A DNA stretch of 64,000 nucleotides from contig NZ_CP021235.1 of assembly GCF_003585765.1 (NCBI RefSeq), positions 3,906,001 to 3,970,000 of the forward strand, read 5' to 3'. A program made the translations under genes and the position numbers. Origin of the DNA: Pontibacter actiniarum. GTDB lineage: Bacteria; Bacteroidota; Bacteroidia; Cytophagales; Hymenobacteraceae. Positions 61,155 to 64,000 of this stretch are shown here, piece after piece; the stretch's first letter is position 1, and each line of letters opens with the position of its first letter. The notes under the pieces were generated by a model that did no database searches, was not told the DNA's origin, and saw only the letters and a list, made by a program, of their open reading frames with translations.

Positions 61155-64000
61155 CTACTCTTTCAGCACTTTCACCTGGTATACCTGTCCGTTCAGCTCT
61201 ACCGTCAGCACATACATGCCTTTGGTTAGCTTATCGTAAACCGGCAGCTGTACTTCGTTCTGGCCCTGGTGCAGCTCTATTACCTTTGCATACACCTTTT
61301 TACCAGAAATGCTGTGCAGCTTCAGTGCAGCCTTACCTTCTACCTCTGCTGTAATAAATACTTTCGAGTTGTAGTTGATAGGGTTTGGCGCTACCAGCAA
61401 CTGCTGTACCAGCTCTCTGGCTTTTACGGCCACTGCTACCACTTTGCTGTAAGAAGAAGTGCCATCTAGGTCTACCTGCTTCAGGCGGTAGTAGCGTGTG
61501 CCGCTCTCGTTGCCCAGGCTGTGTGTGAACCCGTACGTTGTGCGAACAGTGCTGTTAGTCAGTTTGCTGTTAACACGTCCCACTTTTACGAAGCCGCCTA
61601 CTCCATTCAACGACATCTCCACCTCAAAGTGAGAGTTGTTCTCTTCAGAAGCCGTCACCCATGTCAGCTGCGCCTTTTCGCCCTGAACGGTAGCGTTGAA
61701 AGACACCAGCTCTACTGGCAGTGGCGTAGTCGGAGGAGTAGAGTTACCCGTTACGGTTACCGACTTGGTTACAGCGTTCGTAGCTGTGTGACTGATACTG
61801 CTTACATAGAAGTCTTCGTCTGCAGAGCTAAACTTCACATAAACCGTAGTTGGCGCAAGTGTGTTATCGGCAGGCTGAGCTAACGTTAACGAGCCGCCAA
61901 AAGTCACACCGTCAGCAGATATCAGGAATAGACCTCCTCTCGGAGCCGTTACTGTCACCGCGCTTTCCAGGTTCGTGGCGCTCACGGTATAGGTCTGCAC
62001 TGCCGATTCTTCTCCAGCCTTAGCCGTAAAGTTCAGTTCGTTTGTGCTTACCGTAATCACCGGAACAATCACAGTAAAGGTCTGGCTGCTTACCGCGGCA
62101 GGGCCTGCCAGCGTGTAAACTGTCACTTTTCCTGTTGCGGCGCCTTTCGGCACTACTACACTCAAAGAAGCACCGTCAGCAGATTCAGTAAACTGAGAGG
62201 TGGCAACGCCGTTGCCAAACTCCACCTTACCAACATCGTGCAGGTTCACACCTTTAATGACCAATGTAGAGCCAATCTTGCCTGACGTAGGAGTCAGGTT
62301 ATCAATGATCGGGCTTGTTACAACAAAGTCTTCTGTGTTGGTCACAGTGCCTCCTGGCGTGGTAACGGCAATTTTGCCGGTACGGGAGCCTGTTGGGATC
62401 CTTGCCGTTAACGTCTCATTGTCTACTCTAACCAGGTTTGTCGCTGTTACACCATTCACAGTTACGCGAGTCGCGTTGATCAGTGACATACCTTTTATCG
62501 TGATGCTTGTCCCAAAAGGACCTTCTTTGACACCCGGTTCGCCGGTTACATAGAAGTCATAGAGCTCTGGTATGATTTTGTAGCTGGCGCTTACTCCTGT
62601 GCCACTCAGTGTCTCCACACCAATAGAGCCTGTTCTGGCTCCTTGTGGAACTGCCAGTGTAAGCACAGTTCCAGATTTGGATAGTAAGTCTGCAGCCTGC
62701 ACTTCTACATCATCAGCTGTAGAGGCTGCATTCGGTCCTCTGAAAACGACTTTGATGAGATCTTCAAAGTATGATCCAGTGATTGTAATTGTTTCTCCGA
62801 CCTTACTTCCTTCTGTTGGTTCAATACTCGTGATAAAAGGAGTTAGAACTGTAAAGTCCATTTCGCTTATGGCTGTTCCGCTTGGAGTCGTTACACTGAT
62901 TCTTCCTGTTTTAGCCCCGACAGGCACAGCAACAGTAAGCTGGCCATCAGTGTTTACAAAGAACATTGTCGCATCTACATCTGGCGCGCTGCCACTCAGG
63001 AACGTTACTTTCGTTGCATTTGTAAAGTACTGCCCATTAATAGCAAACATTGTTCTGTTTACCTGGCCTTTCTCAGGAGAGAAGCTCGTGATAACCGGCG
63101 CTAGCACCGTGAAGGTTGGGCTGTTATCTGTGCCGCTTGGAGTTGTTACCGCAATTGGTCCTGTCTTGGCTCCTGCCGGCACTTCTACACTTATCTCTGT
63201 ATCACTTACAACCGAGAAGCTTCCAGTGCTCAGCACCACATCGTCAGCGCTGGTCGTCACGTCACCAAGGAACGTTACCTTTGATGCCTGATCAAAGTAC
63301 TGGCCAGTAATTTTTACAACAGTTAACGCCACGCGGCCCTCGGTAGGGTCGATTGTCATTACATCTGGCGCAAGCACGGTAAAGTTAGTTGCCGAGGCAC
63401 CCGTTCCGCTTGTTGTGGTAACCGAGATAACCCCGGTGTTTGCGTCTACCGGCACCTGTACTGTAAACGACGTTACTTCGTCCCCCGTAGGGTTAGTTTG
63501 TCCTTCGCTTGATATACCAACAGATGCTCCGTTAAAGTTGATAGAGACAACATTTTTAAGGTACACGCCACTAACTGTAACTTCATCTCCAACTCTTCCC
63601 TGTGCAGGAGTAAACGTAATCTGCTCCGGAACCAAGGTTTTAAACGTCTCTTCGCTTTCTCCGGTACCGCTTTCTGTTGTTACAGAGATTGGAGCTACGC
63701 TTTGGTTAAACCTGGCTTGCGGCACCATGGCAACTAGCTTTGTTGTCTCTTCACCGGCCACTGGTGTAAACGTTGCTGTCACTTCGCCAAACTTCACCTC
63801 TATGTCGGTTCCCTGGAAGTAGTTACCAACAATCGTCACCTCTGTTCCAGCATAGCCTTCATTAACGGTGTTCTCCGGAACATTTACATAGACATCTGTG
63901 ATTTCAGGAGACAGTACTTTGAAAAGGCTTTCGCTACTGCCACTGCCACTTGTGGTATAAACCGTAATCACACCCTCACCTGCGCCTGCTGGCGGGTAAG
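61155..64000 (-). CDS. Giant secreted IPT/TIG-repeat protein with T9SS sorting domain (5' end outside window)
   Basis: The frame is open from 61155 to the window edge, giving at least 948 residues. The N-terminus is missing, because codons upstream of the GTG at 63971 (YPPAGAGEG) continue the same repeat. Seven complete IPT/TIG modules of about 85-95 residues follow one another. Each has a P-x-x-G-x-V/x-x-T-V/I-x-I-x-G-x-Y/N-F/L start and a VPxGAxTGxIxVTTPSGT end. A choice-of-anchor-like domain, the LPVELVSFNATVQGEKAQLTW segment and a type A sorting domain (LLVAPNPINYNSK ... GMYVLTVELNGQVYQVKVLKE) complete it. It is likely a surface adhesin exported by T9SS. Confidence 0.88.
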   Translation of the reverse strand, partial: YPPAGAGEGVITVYTTSGSGSSESLFKVLSPEITDVYVNVPENTVNEGYAGTEVTIVGNYFQGTDIEVKFGEVTATFTPVAGEETTKLVAMVPQARFNQSVAPISVTTESGTGESEETFKTLVPEQITFTPAQGRVGDEVTVSGVYLKNVVSINFNGASVGISSEGQTNPTGDEVTSFTVQVPVDANTGVISVTTTSGTGASATNFTVLAPDVMTIDPTEGRVALTVVKITGQYFDQASKVTFLGDVTTSADDVVLSTGSFSVVSDTEISVEVPAGAKTGPIAVTTPSGTDNSPTFTVLAPVITSFSPEKGQVNRTMFAINGQYFTNATKVTFLSGSAPDVDATMFFVNTDGQLTVAVPVGAKTGRISVTTPSGTAISEMDFTVLTPFITSIEPTEGSKVGETITITGSYFEDLIKVVFRGPNAASTADDVEVQAADLLSKSGTVLTLAVPQGARTGSIGVETLSGTGVSASYKIIPELYDFYVTGEPGVKEGPFGTSITIKGMSLINATRVTVNGVTATNLVRVDNETLTARIPTGSRTGKIAVTTPGGTVTNTEDFVVTSPIIDNLTPTSGKIGSTLVIKGVNLHDVGKVEFGNGVATSQFTESADGASLSVVVPKGAATGKVTVYTLAGPAAVSSQTFTVIVPVITVSTNELNFTAKAGEESAVQTYTVSATNLESAVTVTAPRGGLFLISADGVTFGGSLTLAQPADNTLAPTTVYVKFSSADEDFYVSSISHTATNAVTKSVTVTGNSTPPTTPLPVELVSFNATVQGEKAQLTWVTASEENNSHFEVEMSLNGVGGFVKVGRVNSKLTNSTVRTTYGFTHSLGNESGTRYYRLKQVDLDGTSSYSKVVAVAVKARELVQQLLVAPNPINYNSKVFITAEVEGKAALKLHSISGKKVYAKVIELHQGQNEVQLPVYDKLTKGMYVLTVELNGQVYQVKVLKE

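Overview
The window reads as the chromosome of a pigmented member of the Bacteroidota, most likely a Cytophagales bacterium of the Hymenobacteraceae (Pontibacter-like). The evidence is: three secreted proteins ending in, or consistent with, type IX secretion (Por) sorting domains; many lipoproteins; promoters of the Bacteroidota form TTG-N20-TAnnTTTG; a CruF/CrtD-type carotenoid cluster; class Ia nrdB-nrdA; and moderately GC-rich genes with short AT-richer spacers. The genus is an inference from gene content and style, not from a marker-gene comparison.

Layout. 1-11 kb: a lipoprotein cut by the window edge, initiator tRNA-Met, an Omp85/BamA-like outer membrane protein, hemW, a small STAS-like protein, a cyclase-family hydrolase, then metF and metH on the minus strand under a SAM-I riboswitch. 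11.2-12.1 kb: non-coding DNA full of short palindromic repeats. 12.1-17.2 kb: rplU-rpmA and nrdB-nrdA. 17.2-19.2 kb: an accessory island with one AT-rich KAP-like P-loop NTPase gene, a palindromic repeat and the wreck of a REP-associated transposase (RAYT). 19.2-24.4 kb: an OmpA-like lipoprotein plus STAS-like gene pair present twice around a FAD/Rieske oxidoreductase; a lipoprotein gene in this block has an in-frame stop. 24.5-32.6 kb: a T9SS cargo protein, an Hsp20-like gene behind a sigma-54-type promoter, and many small membrane or lipoprotein genes. 33-46.3 kb: M61 peptidase, ZIP transporter, methyltransferase, nadC, gpmI, an M43 metalloprotease with a T9SS tail, YjbQ, a beta-helix lipoprotein and prfA. 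46.6-50.7 kb: a thioredoxin pair, a TetR regulator and the carotenoid operon. 51-61 kb: a SNF2 helicase, the rbfA-methyltransferase-LolC/E operon, a polytopic membrane protein and the glyA-tatC-rpiB operon. 61.1-64 kb: a giant IPT/TIG-repeat T9SS protein that continues beyond the window.

How the genes fit together. metH, metF and glyA together form one-carbon and methionine metabolism, with metH (and probably metF) sensing SAM through the riboswitch. nrdB-nrdA supply dNTPs. The carotenoid cluster makes a 1'-hydroxylated, 3,4-desaturated pigment, in line with the family's colour. Most genes are housekeeping.

The signals least explained by the genes are: (i) the heptamer AAGTATA/TATACTT, which I count by eye about 53 times in genes and spacers on both strands, against roughly 6-8 expected; (ii) the AT-rich KAP NTPase beside RAYT/REP debris; (iii) the duplicated OmpA-STAS module; and (iv) several palindromic repeat elements. 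I found no CRISPR array, intact insertion sequence or prophage.
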